The notes: generated by a model from the sequence alone, not told the origin. 64,000 nt of DNA from Edaphobacter sp. 12200R-103 (GCF_010093025.1 NZ_CP048114.1:2232001-2296000), one strand, 5' to 3'. Shown: positions 10,237 through 19,807, numbered from the stretch's first letter. Translations and numbers: made by a program.

Positions 10237-10281
10237 ATGGCCATCCTTTGTCGTTCGTATTCAAAACTACACTTCTAAGGT

Positions 10282-10298
10282 TGAAATGCACATTTTCA
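10282..10298. promoter_or_regulatory. Candidate operator ahead of the fucose genes
   Basis: Near-palindrome TGAAATG-CA-CATTTTCA, with one extra base in the right arm, 46 bp upstream of the lactonase start. On the minus strand it directly follows TTGACC, which could be a -35 box, so a bound regulator would block the promoter. No regulator gene is adjacent. Confidence 0.35.
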
Positions 10299-10423
10299 GG
10301 TCAAGTCATAGGAAGCACCTCTAATTTTTTTCGTTTTCTGCCAGCACAGTTGGGAATACCATAGCTTCGCTGTCTCGGCTCCGGGCACCGGTTTGGGCAT
10401 CAGACTCCACTGGAGGTCCGCAA

Positions 10424-12178
10424 ATGGCTCCCACCAAAGTTTCGACACGGTTTTCTGTACAGCAACGCACTCTGCTTCCAGGAAGCGAGAGAGCCGCCGC
10501 TCCTGGAATCGCCAAAGCTCCGGCGCCGGCTGGAAATCGCGCTACGGTCTCCGTCATCGTCAGGCGCAAGACACCGCTGACGAGCACACATACGACCGGC
10601 AAAGAGCGGTTGACTCGTGCGCAGTTTCGGGCCAGTCATGGACCCGACCCGGAATCTGTGCGCCTGGTAAAAGCATTTGCGAAGGAGTTCGGCCTTGCGG
10701 TGCAGCCGGGAACGCCGGCGCCAGGACGACGCACCATCAAACTCACAGGAACCGTCGCAAAGCTGCAACGTGCTTTCGGCGTCTCTCTGATGCACCAGAC
10801 TGTGGGTGCAAGCCTTTGTCGCGTTCGTCAGGGAGGCATCCACCTGCCGCAGGAGTTGGCCGGGCACGTAGTCGCGGTGCTGGGGCTCGACAACCGTCCG
10901 CAGGCGCAGCCGCACTTCCGCATCGCCGGTCAGCAGGGCGCAGCGGCGGCTCGTCTGGCACAGGGATCGGGCTTCGCCCGGCCGCACGCAGCTGCCGGAA
11001 TCTCATACACCCCTGTGCAAGTGGGACAGCTCTATGGTTTTCCAGCGGATGCTACAGCCTTCAACCAGACCATCGCGCTCATCGAACTCGGTGGAGGGTT
11101 CCGCCAGGCCGACATCACGGCGTACTTCAAATCGCTAGGCCAAGCGCCTCCCAAGGTCGTCGCCGTGTCGGTCTCCGGCGGCAAGAACTCACCCGGCGAT
11201 GCAAACGGAGCCGACGGAGAGGTGATGCTCGATGTCGAGGTTGCCGCCGCCATCGCCCCTGGCAGCCGTATCGTCGTCTATTTCGCGCCCAATACCGACC
11301 AGGGCTTTGTAGATGCGATCGCTTCAGCCGTTCACGACACGGCGAATAACCCCAGCGTCATCTCTATCTCCTGGGGAGCGGCCGAGGTCAATTGGACCGC
11401 CCAGGCGATGAATGCTCTCGACGCGGCGTGCCAATCGGCAGCGGCGCTCGGCATCACGATCACAGTAGCATCCGGTGACAACGGATCTTCCGACGGCGTC
11501 AGCGACAACGGCAAACACGTCGACTTCCCTGCTTCGAGTCCTCACGTGCTCGCCTGCGGCGGAACCCGGCTGGCAGGCTCCGGCGGATCCATCACCTCGG
11601 AGACCGTATGGAACGACACCAACGGCGGAGCTACTGGTGGAGGTGTCAGCAACCTCTTCGCGCTTCCTTCGTGGCAGAAGACCGCGGGCGTTCCTGGCCC
11701 CACGGGTACAAGCGGAGGCCGTGGCGTTCCTGATGTCGCCGGTAACGCTGACCCACAGACCGGCTACACGATACGCGTCGATGGTCAGACGCTCGTCATT
11801 GGAGGCACCAGCGCAGTCGCTCCCCTGTGGGCGGGACTGCTCGCGCTTGCGAATCAGCAGAACAGCAAGTCTGCAGGCTTCATCAACTCGGTCATCTATG
11901 CCTCGAAGGCCAAGCCGGCCTTCCGCGATATTACGCAGGGAAATAACGGGGCCTTCCAGGCGGATTCCGGATGGGATGCCTGTACTGGCCTGGGCTCACC
12001 CGTTGCACCGAAGCTCATCGCGATCGTCAATCCGACTGGCAGCAATGCTGCGACGAAGAAGCTAGCGACAGGCCCGAAGAATGCAAAACGTACTTCCGCA
12101 GCGAACGGCGTGCGGAAGCTTCCGGGCAAGCGCAAACCGCCAACCCTGACTCTGAAACGAGGAAAGTCGGCTGGCTGA
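10424..12178 (+). CDS. Sedolisin/kumamolisin-type serine-carboxyl protease (S53) with prodomain
   Basis: 584 residues. The prodomain (about 40-165) contains LTRAQFRASHGPD and the catalytic part spans about 195-535. The Ser-Glu-Asp machinery is visible: Glu266 and Asp270 in DGEVMLDVE, the oxyanion Asp352 in ASGDNGS, and nucleophile Ser463 in GGTSAVAP. A C-terminal Ca-site segment (ITQGNNGAFQA, WDACTGLGSP) follows. S53 enzymes act at acid pH, fitting an acidophilic soil bacterium. Ribosome site GGAGG lies 7 nt before the ATG. No Sec signal peptide is seen, and the last 45 residues form a lysine/arginine-rich tail absent from typical kumamolisins. It is convergent with cysH, 2 bp apart. Confidence 0.93.
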   Translation: MAPTKVSTRFSVQQRTLLPGSERAAAPGIAKAPAPAGNRATVSVIVRRKTPLTSTHTTGKERLTRAQFRASHGPDPESVRLVKAFAKEFGLAVQPGTPAPGRRTIKLTGTVAKLQRAFGVSLMHQTVGASLCRVRQGGIHLPQELAGHVVAVLGLDNRPQAQPHFRIAGQQGAAAARLAQGSGFARPHAAAGISYTPVQVGQLYGFPADATAFNQTIALIELGGGFRQADITAYFKSLGQAPPKVVAVSVSGGKNSPGDANGADGEVMLDVEVAAAIAPGSRIVVYFAPNTDQGFVDAIASAVHDTANNPSVISISWGAAEVNWTAQAMNALDAACQSAAALGITITVASGDNGSSDGVSDNGKHVDFPASSPHVLACGGTRLAGSGGSITSETVWNDTNGGATGGGVSNLFALPSWQKTAGVPGPTGTSGGRGVPDVAGNADPQTGYTIRVDGQTLVIGGTSAVAPLWAGLLALANQQNSKSAGFINSVIYASKAKPAFRDITQGNNGAFQADSGWDACTGLGSPVAPKLIAIVNPTGSNAATKKLATGPKNAKRTSAANGVRKLPGKRKPPTLTLKRGKSAG

Positions 12179-12180
12179 AT

Positions 12181-12873
12181 CTAGCTCTTCTCAGAGAAGG
12201 TATGGATGCCGCATTCGAGCTTCTTACCGCCCCAGCGGCCGCTGCGTGCATCCGCACCCACCTCTGGAATCGCCGTGCAGGGCTCGCAGCCGATGCTGGT
12301 ATATCCGCGCGCATACAGCTCCAATTGAGGAATCCCCACGCGCTCTGCATATGCCGTGACACGGGCCCAGTCCCAGTCGGCCAGCACACTTACCTTCTTC
12401 ATATGCTTGCCCGTCGGGGTCTTGTGATCCTCTACCTTCTTCAGATTGGCACGGGTGGGCGACTGCTCTCGCCGCAGGCCGGTAAACCACCAGTCGAACG
12501 GCTCGAGTGAGCGCATCAAAGGCTCAACCTTGCGGGCCTGGCAGCAGGCCGTTGGATTCACAATATTGAGAATGCCGAACTGCCCCTCGAACTCCTTTAC
12601 CGTCGTCGTCGGCAGCGCATTCACCAGGTTGAGATTCCACTCCTTCGCCATGCGATCGCGATACGCAATCACCTCCGCGAAGTGATAACCCGTCTCCAGA
12701 AAAATCACCGGGACATCAGGCAGGTGCTTCAAAAGCATGTGGAGAGCGACCATATCTTCCGTCTGAAAACTGGATGTCAGGCAGACTGAACCTTTAGCCG
12801 CGCCGTCGACAACCTGCGCCACCAGTTCTTCCGCCGTCAATGCCTCGTAGTCGATGGTATCCAGCACGCTCAT
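12181..12873 (-). CDS. cysH: Adenylyl-sulfate reductase (thioredoxin-dependent, 4Fe-4S type)
   Basis: 230-residue PAPS/APS reductase fold. It carries SSFQTED and ETGYHF of the nucleotide site, the paired cysteines Cys110-Cys111 and Cys196-x2-Cys199 that bind a 4Fe-4S cluster, and the catalytic C-terminal ECGIH (Cys221). The four cluster cysteines mark it as the type using APS directly; E. coli PAPS reductase lacks them. It reduces activated sulfate to sulfite. Its ATG overlaps the cysN stop by 4 nt (ATGA), so it is the last gene of cysDNH. Confidence 0.94.
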   Translation of the reverse strand: MSVLDTIDYEALTAEELVAQVVDGAAKGSVCLTSSFQTEDMVALHMLLKHLPDVPVIFLETGYHFAEVIAYRDRMAKEWNLNLVNALPTTTVKEFEGQFGILNIVNPTACCQARKVEPLMRSLEPFDWWFTGLRREQSPTRANLKKVEDHKTPTGKHMKKVSVLADWDWARVTAYAERVGIPQLELYARGYTSIGCEPCTAIPEVGADARSGRWGGKKLECGIHTFSEKS

Positions 12874-14498
12874 ATCCGCACCCCCGCTAACCGCAGAATC
12901 TCGTCTTCTTCCAGTCCGTCACCGATCACAACTTCGCCCTCGGCAAACTCCTGTGTCGCGTGGACCACATCGGCAGCAAGTTGGCGAGCCGTGATCGCCG
13001 TAACCCCCGCGATATCCAGTGCGCGTACAACAGCTGTCAACGAAGCATCAGGGATCAGTGAATCATCGATCAGTACCGCACGATGGCCACGAGCCTCCAG
13101 GGCATCGCGCAGACGCTCTGCAAGAGCAGCCCGTCCAGCCACAACAACCAGGGAAGCCTGTAATCCGTTGCCCTCTTCTGTCGAAACGGCACCGGCGATC
13201 ATCGCAGCGCCCACTGTTGCGTTCGTCAGTCCGTCGATCAGGATCAGCGAGCCCGTCATCCTGTTCTCGACATATGCATCAAAGAACAGCGGAAGATTGG
13301 TCTCCAGCTCCACTTCGGCGATCTCATTCATCGCCAGGTGATCGGCCTGCAGGTGTTCGAGCGAGTTCACATCGACGCGATACCGGATGGCTTTGACCGT
13401 GGCGCGAACGCTTCGCGTCGTATGCTTCGCCAGATACGTTCGCCCTACCACCAGAGGCTCTTCATGCATCCACACCACCATGGCGCGCAAACGTCGTGTG
13501 ACCTGTGGCAGAGCGGAATCATCGCCTGCCGGGACCAGCATCTCACCGCGGCTCACGTCGATCTCGTCTTCGAGCTCGACTGTGATGCTCTGGGGCGGAG
13601 CGGCCACCGGGAGGTCGCCATCCCAGGTCACAATTCTCTTGACGGTCGTCTCTTTCTTCGAAGGAAGAGCCATCACACGATCGCCCTGCCGCAGCATGCC
13701 GCGGGCAACCTGGCCGGCAAAGCCGCGGAAGTTCGCATCGGGCCGGACCACCAGCTGCACCGGAAATCGCAGCGGACCATGATAATCGCTGGTCGCCAGA
13801 GGGACTGTCTCCAGAAACTCCAGCAGCGTTGGACCGTCGTACCACGGCATCTTTGCGCTGGGAGAGACAACATTGTCCCCTTCGAGAGCGCTCACGGGGA
13901 TCACCGTCACACTCTTCAGACCCAGCTTCGTGGCGAACTCCACAAACTCCGCGCGGATCGAGGCAAACGTCGACTCTGCATAGTCCACAAGGTCCATCTT
14001 GTTGACTGCGGCAACGACATGCGGAATTCCCAGCAGCGCAGCGATGTAGGTATGCCGGCGCGATTGCGGCAACAGCTTGCCTTCGCGAAGGTACGCCTTC
14101 GCATCGATCAGAACCACCGCTACATCTGCCGTCGAGGCTCCCGTGGCCATGTTGCGGGTGTACTGCTCGTGACCGGGGGTATCCGCAATGATGAACTTCC
14201 GCCGTGACGTCGAAAAATAGCGGTACGCGACGTCGATCGTGATGCCCTGCTCGCGCTCGGCCTTCAGACCGTCAGTCAGCAGAGAGAGGTCCACATGGCC
14301 GTTGGCCGCGCGATTAACGCGGCTCTTCTTCACCGCTGCAAGCTGGTCTTCGTACACGCTCTTGGTGTCGTGCAGCAGCCTGCCGATCAGCGTGCTCTTG
14401 CCGTCGTCGACACTGCCCGCGGTGGTAAAACGCAGCAGTTCCTGCCCCAGATGAGCTTCCAGAAACTCTTCAAAATTCTTTGTTGCTGTCGCACTCAT
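12870..14498 (-). CDS. cysN: Sulfate adenylyltransferase GTPase subunit with degenerate C-terminal kinase-like extension
   Basis: 542 residues. The EF-Tu-like GTPase domain has GSVDDGKSTLIGRLL (P-loop), DTPGHEQYTRN and NKMD, followed by beta-barrel domains to about residue 440. GTP hydrolysis drives APS synthesis by the CysD partner. The last ~100 residues (RAALAERLRDALEARGHRAV, then LIDDSL) recall the helix after the P-loop and the LDGD strand of APS kinase as in CysNC fusions, but no GxxGxGKS is present, so kinase activity is unlikely. The ATG at 14498 overlaps the cysD stop by one base (TGATG); the 145-codon upstream extension of the ORF lies inside cysD and is rejected. Confidence 0.95.
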   Translation of the reverse strand: MSATATKNFEEFLEAHLGQELLRFTTAGSVDDGKSTLIGRLLHDTKSVYEDQLAAVKKSRVNRAANGHVDLSLLTDGLKAEREQGITIDVAYRYFSTSRRKFIIADTPGHEQYTRNMATGASTADVAVVLIDAKAYLREGKLLPQSRRHTYIAALLGIPHVVAAVNKMDLVDYAESTFASIRAEFVEFATKLGLKSVTVIPVSALEGDNVVSPSAKMPWYDGPTLLEFLETVPLATSDYHGPLRFPVQLVVRPDANFRGFAGQVARGMLRQGDRVMALPSKKETTVKRIVTWDGDLPVAAPPQSITVELEDEIDVSRGEMLVPAGDDSALPQVTRRLRAMVVWMHEEPLVVGRTYLAKHTTRSVRATVKAIRYRVDVNSLEHLQADHLAMNEIAEVELETNLPLFFDAYVENRMTGSLILIDGLTNATVGAAMIAGAVSTEEGNGLQASLVVVAGRAALAERLRDALEARGHRAVLIDDSLIPDASLTAVVRALDIAGVTAITARQLAADVVHATQEFAEGEVVIGDGLEEDEILRLAGVRI

Positions 14499-15439
14499 CA
14501 GAAGTAGCCCTCCCGCTTCTTTACCTCCATCGAACCCTCTTCGTCGTGGTCGATGGCCCTGTTCTCGCGCTCGCTTCTCCGGAAGGTCAGCAGCTCTTCG
14601 ATGATCTTCGGCAGCGTATCTGCCTCGCTTCGCATCGCACCTGTGCAAGGCAGGCAGCCCAGCGAACGCATACGCACCTTCTCGGTCCGAATCTCCTCGC
14701 CCGGCAGCAGCTTCATCCCGTCGTGATACAGCGTCATCTGGCCGCCGCGAATAATCAGCGGCCTCTCCTGGGCAAAGTACAACGGAACAATCGGAATCTT
14801 TTCGGCATACAGGTAAAGCCAGATATCCAGCTCGGTCCAGTTCGACAGCGGAAACACCCGGATGCTCTCGCCCTTCCTCAAACGCGAGTTGTACAGGTTC
14901 CACAGCTCCGGCCGCTGATTCTTCGGGTCCCATTGGCCCGCAGCATCGCGAAAACTGTACACCCTCTCTTTTGCGCGGCTCTTCTCTTCATCGCGCCGGG
15001 CTCCGCCAAACGCTGCGTCGAAGCCGCCCTCGGCCAGACCATCCAGGAGGCTCCGCGTCTTCAGCAATCCACAGCAGTTCTGTGTCCCCAGCGTGTAAGG
15101 ATTCGCTCCTGCGGCAATCGCCTGTTCGTTCCGATGAACGATCAGCTCCGCTCCAATCTCTTTCGTATACGCGTCGCGAAACGCGATCATCTCCGGAAAC
15201 TTGTAGCTGGTATCGATGTGCAGCAGCGGAAAAGGAATCCTGCCCGGATAGAAGGCTTTCTGCGCCAGCCGAAGCATCACGCTCGAGTCCTTGCCGATGG
15301 AGTACAGCATCACGGGACGCGCAAACTCCGCAACAGCCTCGCGCAGAATTGCGATGCTCTCGGCCTCCAGCGCCTGGAGATGGTTCAGTCTTGCCGGCGT
15401 CAGGATCGTATCCGAATCAAGAGCAACTGTCTGGGTCAT
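14498..15439 (-). CDS. cysD: Sulfate adenylyltransferase small subunit
   Basis: 313-residue PP-loop ATP pyrophosphatase-type enzyme that forms APS from ATP and sulfate together with CysN. Motifs seen are [52 protein letters not shown] and LGCLPCTGA. The start is placed at ATG 15439 because AAGGTG (15449-15454) is 9 nt upstream; the ATG at 15475 has no ribosome site. First structural gene of cysDNH. The 119 nt between it and the polycysteine leader ORF probably carry the attenuation signal. ACCT (minus strand, 15467-15470) could pair with and hide the ribosome site. Confidence 0.95.
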   Translation of the reverse strand: MTQTVALDSDTILTPARLNHLQALEAESIAILREAVAEFARPVMLYSIGKDSSVMLRLAQKAFYPGRIPFPLLHIDTSYKFPEMIAFRDAYTKEIGAELIVHRNEQAIAAGANPYTLGTQNCCGLLKTRSLLDGLAEGGFDAAFGGARRDEEKSRAKERVYSFRDAAGQWDPKNQRPELWNLYNSRLRKGESIRVFPLSNWTELDIWLYLYAEKIPIVPLYFAQERPLIIRGGQMTLYHDGMKLLPGEEIRTEKVRMRSLGCLPCTGAMRSEADTLPKIIEELLTFRRSERENRAIDHDEEGSMEVKKREGYF

Positions 15440-15558
15440 AAGAGAGGTCACCTTCCGGAAGACCCGAGGTAGCATCTAGCTCAGGTTCCGTTCTGATATC
15501 CGGAGAATCGATCTGCTCAAAACTCCGCTGGTTATGGAGGAGAAGATGGCGGGCAGTT

Positions 15559-15633
15559 CTAGCGACAACAGCACGCACAGGGACACGGGAGCATCCGGCA
15601 ACAACAACAGGCGCGCTGTGCAAAAGAAGCCAT
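15559..15633 (-). CDS. Polycysteine leader peptide (24 aa) of the cysDNH operon
   Basis: Tiny ORF, ATG at 15633 to TAG at 15559, too short for routine gene calling. Of 24 codons nine are cysteine: residues 9-12 (four in a row), 17, 19 and 21-23. The ATG lies only 7 nt after a -10 box, so the mRNA is probably leaderless. Position upstream of sulfate-assimilation genes, whose product pathway makes cysteine, matches amino-acid attenuation, and similar polycysteine leader ORFs controlling cysteine genes are known in mycobacteria. Slow decoding of the Cys run would signal cysteinyl-tRNA shortage. Function is inferred; the ORF and its codons are seen directly. Chance occurrence of this Cys density exactly here is very unlikely. 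Confidence 0.85.
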   Translation of the reverse strand: MASFAQRACCCCRMLPCPCACCCR

Positions 15634-15640
15634 CCCTTTA

Positions 15641-15669
15641 ACTATAGAAGCCTCTTCGCCATGCCGCAA
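15641..15669 (-). promoter_or_regulatory. Promoter of the cys leader and cysDNH
   Basis: On the minus strand TTGCGG (15664-15669) and TATAGT (15641-15646) are separated by exactly 17 bp. The predicted start of transcription falls on or next to the leader ATG at 15633, giving a leaderless ORF. Confidence 0.65.
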
Positions 15670-15801
15670 CCTGCGCGAAATTCTGCTAAACTAACTCAGT
15701 CGGAAAAACAGCGCTCCTGCGGACCACGGATCCCGAAGTTCCTACTTGGTCCTACCACTGAAAGGGCGCATCCTTCTCCGGCAATCCTCGCAGTACAGAG
15801 T

Positions 15802-15878
15802 CGGGGCGTAGCGCAGCCTGGTAGCGCACCTGCTTCGGGAGCAGGGGGTCGTTGGTTCGAATCCAATCGCCCCGACCA
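15802..15878 (+). tRNA. tRNA-Pro (anticodon CGG)
   Basis: 77 nt including an encoded CCA end. The acceptor stem CGGGGCG (15802-15808) pairs with CGCCCCG (15868-15874). The D arm is GCGC..GCGC with AGCCTGGTA, the anticodon stem CCTGC/GCAGG encloses TTCGGGA (anticodon CGG), and the T arm is GTTGG-TTCGAAT-CCAAT. A 73-codon reading frame across it is not a gene. The 181 bp to the next feature hold nothing I recognise, and no integrase lies beside the tRNA. Confidence 0.97.
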
Positions 15879-16059
15879 TTAGTCCATTTGTGTTGCGACG
15901 TCAGAGGCTTACCACGGCGTTGCTACGATGTGGCACATCCAATAGGCATTACCGCATAGCGAAGTTCTCAACCAGTGTCCGGTTGCCCCGCCACATCCAT
16001 GCCTTCATGGACGCTTATGCGCCATTGGAACTCGTCACTACACAGCTCCTGGCTATCAG

Positions 16060-19000
16060 CTAGGGAGCAGGCACTGTAGCGGTACCAGTCAATTCGATGG
16101 CGGCCGGTGGAGCATTACTCAAAATCTGCACTGCAGCGGAAAGATCGCCAGGCTCTGACGGGGCGAAGGAGATTGAGAATGTGCAGCCTTCACCAACGGC
16201 AATCGAGCCGATGATGCAGTTATTGTTCTGGATGAACTCGGCGAGGTTCGTACCAGTAATCGAGATTGAAGATATCCTCAATGGCGCATTGCCGGAATTG
16301 GTCAGGGCAACTGTTTGGGCAATCGAGGTAGTGCTGGTATTACGAGTGGCAAAACTAAGCACTGAAGGAGATAGAGACACGGCGGGAGCGCCGCCGGTGC
16401 CGTACACCGGTGTGGAGTTAGAAGACCCCGAGACAACGTCCTGCACTGTAAGAGTGCCACTCACAAGTCCGGTTACAGTCGGTGCAAATGTCACTCCAAT
16501 CTGACAGGGAGTGGCGTCACAGGATGTCGCTGAGATTCTGAACGGATCTCCCTGCACGGAAATGGTCACCGGGTGACTACCGGGCGCGGTAACAGTTGCA
16601 GTGATCGGCCCGGCGATGGAGCCGAGTTGGGTATCGCCAAATGCGCTCGGAGCAATGGAGACGGTCGGCAACGGATATTGTCCAAAGCCCATAAAATCCA
16701 CCGTCTGACTTATGCCGGAAGTACTATCCGTTACCTTAAGCTGCGCAGGAAGGCTGCCATACCGGTCTGGCGCAAAAGTAACACTAAGAGAACAGCTCCC
16801 AAATTGATTGACAGCAGGTTGCGCTACTGAAAGAGTGGTCGGGCAATCCTTTGTAAGGATGTATTGTGAAGCGTTTGCGCCTGTCATTGCAGCCGAAAGG
16901 TTTAGTGGCGTGGACCCATTATTAGTCACAGTGATAAGTATCGGGAACGTTGCTGCCCCTGGTCCATAGAACTGGCAAAGGGGGGTCGGTATGTTGCCGC
17001 TCAGAACGAACGACGGTACGGCAGTACTGCCAGTTCCTGCCAGCATCACGTTACCAAAATTGGTCACAAGGTTGGCAGTGTGGGAACCAAGGCGGCTTGG
17101 CGTGAAATAAATAGGGATGGAACAGCCGGTGACGCATCCATTGCCACTGATAAATGAAACAGTAGAAGTTGGATCGAAAGAAAAGTCATTGGCATCCGGC
17201 CCGGTGATTTGCAGTTGATAGTTGACCGCATTTGGATATGAGTCAAAAGAAAACGTTTGAGGTACCGAGGGAGAGCCTACCACCACGAGCCAAATACCAT
17301 TGGATTCTTCGGAGTGACATACGCCGTCGAAACAGGGGTAGAAAGCGGGATTGTATGGGTACCCGTTGCATCCCCGGCGATAACGGTGAGGTTCCCTATA
17401 TAAGCGAAACTATTACTAATCCCAGTTGCTGAAACATCAATGGTACAGATGGATTGCGGCGCAAGGCTGCTGCCGCAGTTATTGGTTTGGGTATAACCGG
17501 AATTCGAATCAATTGAGATCGGGCCGATAGCAACTGCGGTTGCGCCAGTATTGGTAACAGTAACTGGTGCTGGAACTCCGAACTTAGTAAAGCTGAGGGA
17601 CGAAGGAGAAAGAGTGACCGCTCCCCCTGTGCCTGCGATCCCTGTGCCTGTGAGCGAGATGCTTGCCAAAGACCCCGAGTTCGACGAAAACTCCAGCGAG
17701 CCATGATGCTCACCTGCTATCACGGGCTTAAAAGCAATTTGTTCGGTGCAGCTTTGCCCACCTGGAAGGGGATAGGGACATGAGGCATTGACCATGTAGT
17801 TGTCGGCCGCCGCGCCCTGGAGTGAAACAGAAAACCCAATAGCATACGGTGTGTTATTGGTGATGGTGAAAGTCTGTACCGGCGAAGAAAAGTAGAGCAA
17901 GGTCGAGGGAAATGTCAGAGACGAGGAAGAGATAGAGAGCGGAGGCAGTGTGCCACCAGCTACTGCTCCCAGAGCGACCGTGTGCGTTCCCGCCGCGTCG
18001 TTCGCCACTATCGTCAAAGTGCTATTGAGCGCTGTCGTTCCGAGAGAGTTGACTGTGATTGAAACCGTGCAGGCTGCCGCTGGAGCAAGCGTGCTGCCGC
18101 AGGTATTCGTCTGCGTAAAGCCCTGATCTCCTACAGTGATGCTTTGAAGTGTCAGAACAGTATTCCCAGAGTTGGTCAGAGTGATCGATTGTGGGACCCC
18201 TACAACCGTGAAGGAAAGAGTATTGGGTGTCACAACAAGCGGGCCGGGAATCGGTACGATGCTGGTGCTGAGCGGAACCGTATGGACTCCGACGGTATCG
18301 CCGGAAACAATGGTAAGCGTTCCCGTCAGCGGAGTTGCGCTCTCTGTATTCGCAGCCGTCGCCGTAACGGAGATCGTGCAGCTTGCATTGGCAGAAACGC
18401 TGTTACCGCATGTGTTGCTCTCTGTGAAGTTCTGACTGGAGAGACTGATGCTTTGAATAGTTATCGCCGAGGGACTCGGGTTGGTAAGGGTGATCGACTG
18501 GGGAACAGAGATCTCCGAAAAGCTGAGAGATGTAGCCTGTCAATGCAATTGCGCTAATAACGATAGCGGTCGAACCAGAATTGCCGAGCGTGATGGTCTG
18601 CGGAGCCGCAGTGAGATTGACGATGGTCGAAGGGAAATTGATGGAAGAAGTTGCTATCGAAAGTGCTGAAGGCAAAGCAGGATGCACATTCCAATCAACT
18701 GGAGGAATGCTGAGCACAGGGGCAAATGGCGCGTCCGTGGGAAGAAGCGCAAAGAGTTGAGGAATATTTTGCGTGGGGTTCTGTGCGATGAGGTAACCCG
18801 CTGCTGCAATGGTCGTCGGCGAAGCACCGCCTATGGAAGTCGTTAAAGCAAAGAGCTGGCCGCAGGCACTGCCATCGCCGGCAACCCCTCCGGCAGAATT
18901 AACACACGTTGAGAGGATGTCGGCAAGCGTATTGATCTCATCGGCCGGAATGGTAGTGCCAGGCGGAACGCTATTGCCGGGGGCAGCACCGGTGATGACA

Positions 19001-19569
19001 TCCGCGAACTCAGCGGCGAGGGTAAAAGCCGCGGAGAGGCTGTCGGCATCGGCAGTATTGGAGCCAATAGCACTGGACGATGACATGTAAGGAGCCAGCG
19101 CCCAGATTGCGGCTACAGTCGTGACCTCATTGACGGTGAATGAGGCAGGCAAGCTGCCGCAAGGACCAAGAGCGGCGATCAACACGCTGGCAGTGTTGTT
19201 GGTAGCTGCGGCCTGCCCCGGATTGCCTCCCGTAGCAGTTACGTATACCAGCGAAGAAGCTGATGGGCATGTGTAGGCACCAGTAAGCACAAAGCCGCCG
19301 GAGGCATCACTGGCGACTGGCTGAGTCAGAAGCGGGGTAGCAGAAGAACTGTCTCCGGTAGTTCCTACGGCATAGAGTTGAAGTGAAGCTCCCGTAACTG
19401 GTACCTAGCCACCGCGAACCACGCCGTTTACCGTTGCGGGTGCGGGCGGCGGGGGAGAGGACTGTCCGTTCTCCGTCTGATGAGATCGACGGCTGCATCC
19501 GCTGAAAGCGGCAAGCGCTGGCAATACAAAGATTGCGACGATCCGGCGAAGAAGAGCAGCTGCATGCAT
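16060..19569 (-). pseudogene. Decayed choice-of-anchor D repeat lipoprotein gene
   Basis: Originally one long surface protein. The ATG at 19569 opens a lipoprotein signal (hydrophobic stretch ending FSGC), then a proline-rich linker. An in-frame TAG lies at 19405-19407, where coding similarity continues unbroken (ASLQLYAVG follows). The frame then runs to about 18520, where one Ig-like unit is cut short (ALTG joined almost directly to SFSEISVP) and the frame shifts. It shifts back near 17285, where a missing base turns FGSVVVGS into FGSWW-stop. About seven ASH/choice-of-anchor D-like units (LTNSG..., CT.SV.F.P, GTLTI) make up the rest. Three independent lesions argue for a pseudogene rather than a single sequencing error. 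Confidence 0.8.
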
Positions 19570-19807
19570 TGATAGGCCCTTACACCCGTGCCCGGATTCT
19601 CCTCTATCGAATGAGAGATCTCATACACAAGTCTTCTGATTTCTCTACGGTGCCTACCGATTATCTCCCGTAACTCAAGAAGGAAATTATTGAAGTATCA
19701 ATAAGTATTGACCCGACCACGTCAAGGTCGACTATTCTCCAATAAACCGTACTTTTACCTCAGGATCACCGGCTTTTCGAGGTCTGCCGTACTATCCTTT
19801 CCAAAGA

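Noticed and set aside
12870..14933. CysN read as a 687-residue protein with a long N-terminal domain
   Set aside because: The first 145 codons lie inside cysD in another frame; the TGATG overlap at 14498 is the real start.
15661..15882. 73-codon ORF ending in a protein-like sequence over the tRNA gene
   Set aside because: Its last third is simply the translated tRNA-Pro, a well-known source of false protein calls; no ribosome site.
15879..16059. Integrase or attachment-site remnant next to tRNA-Pro
   Set aside because: No integrase motif in any frame, and no repeat of the tRNA 3' end seen in the window.
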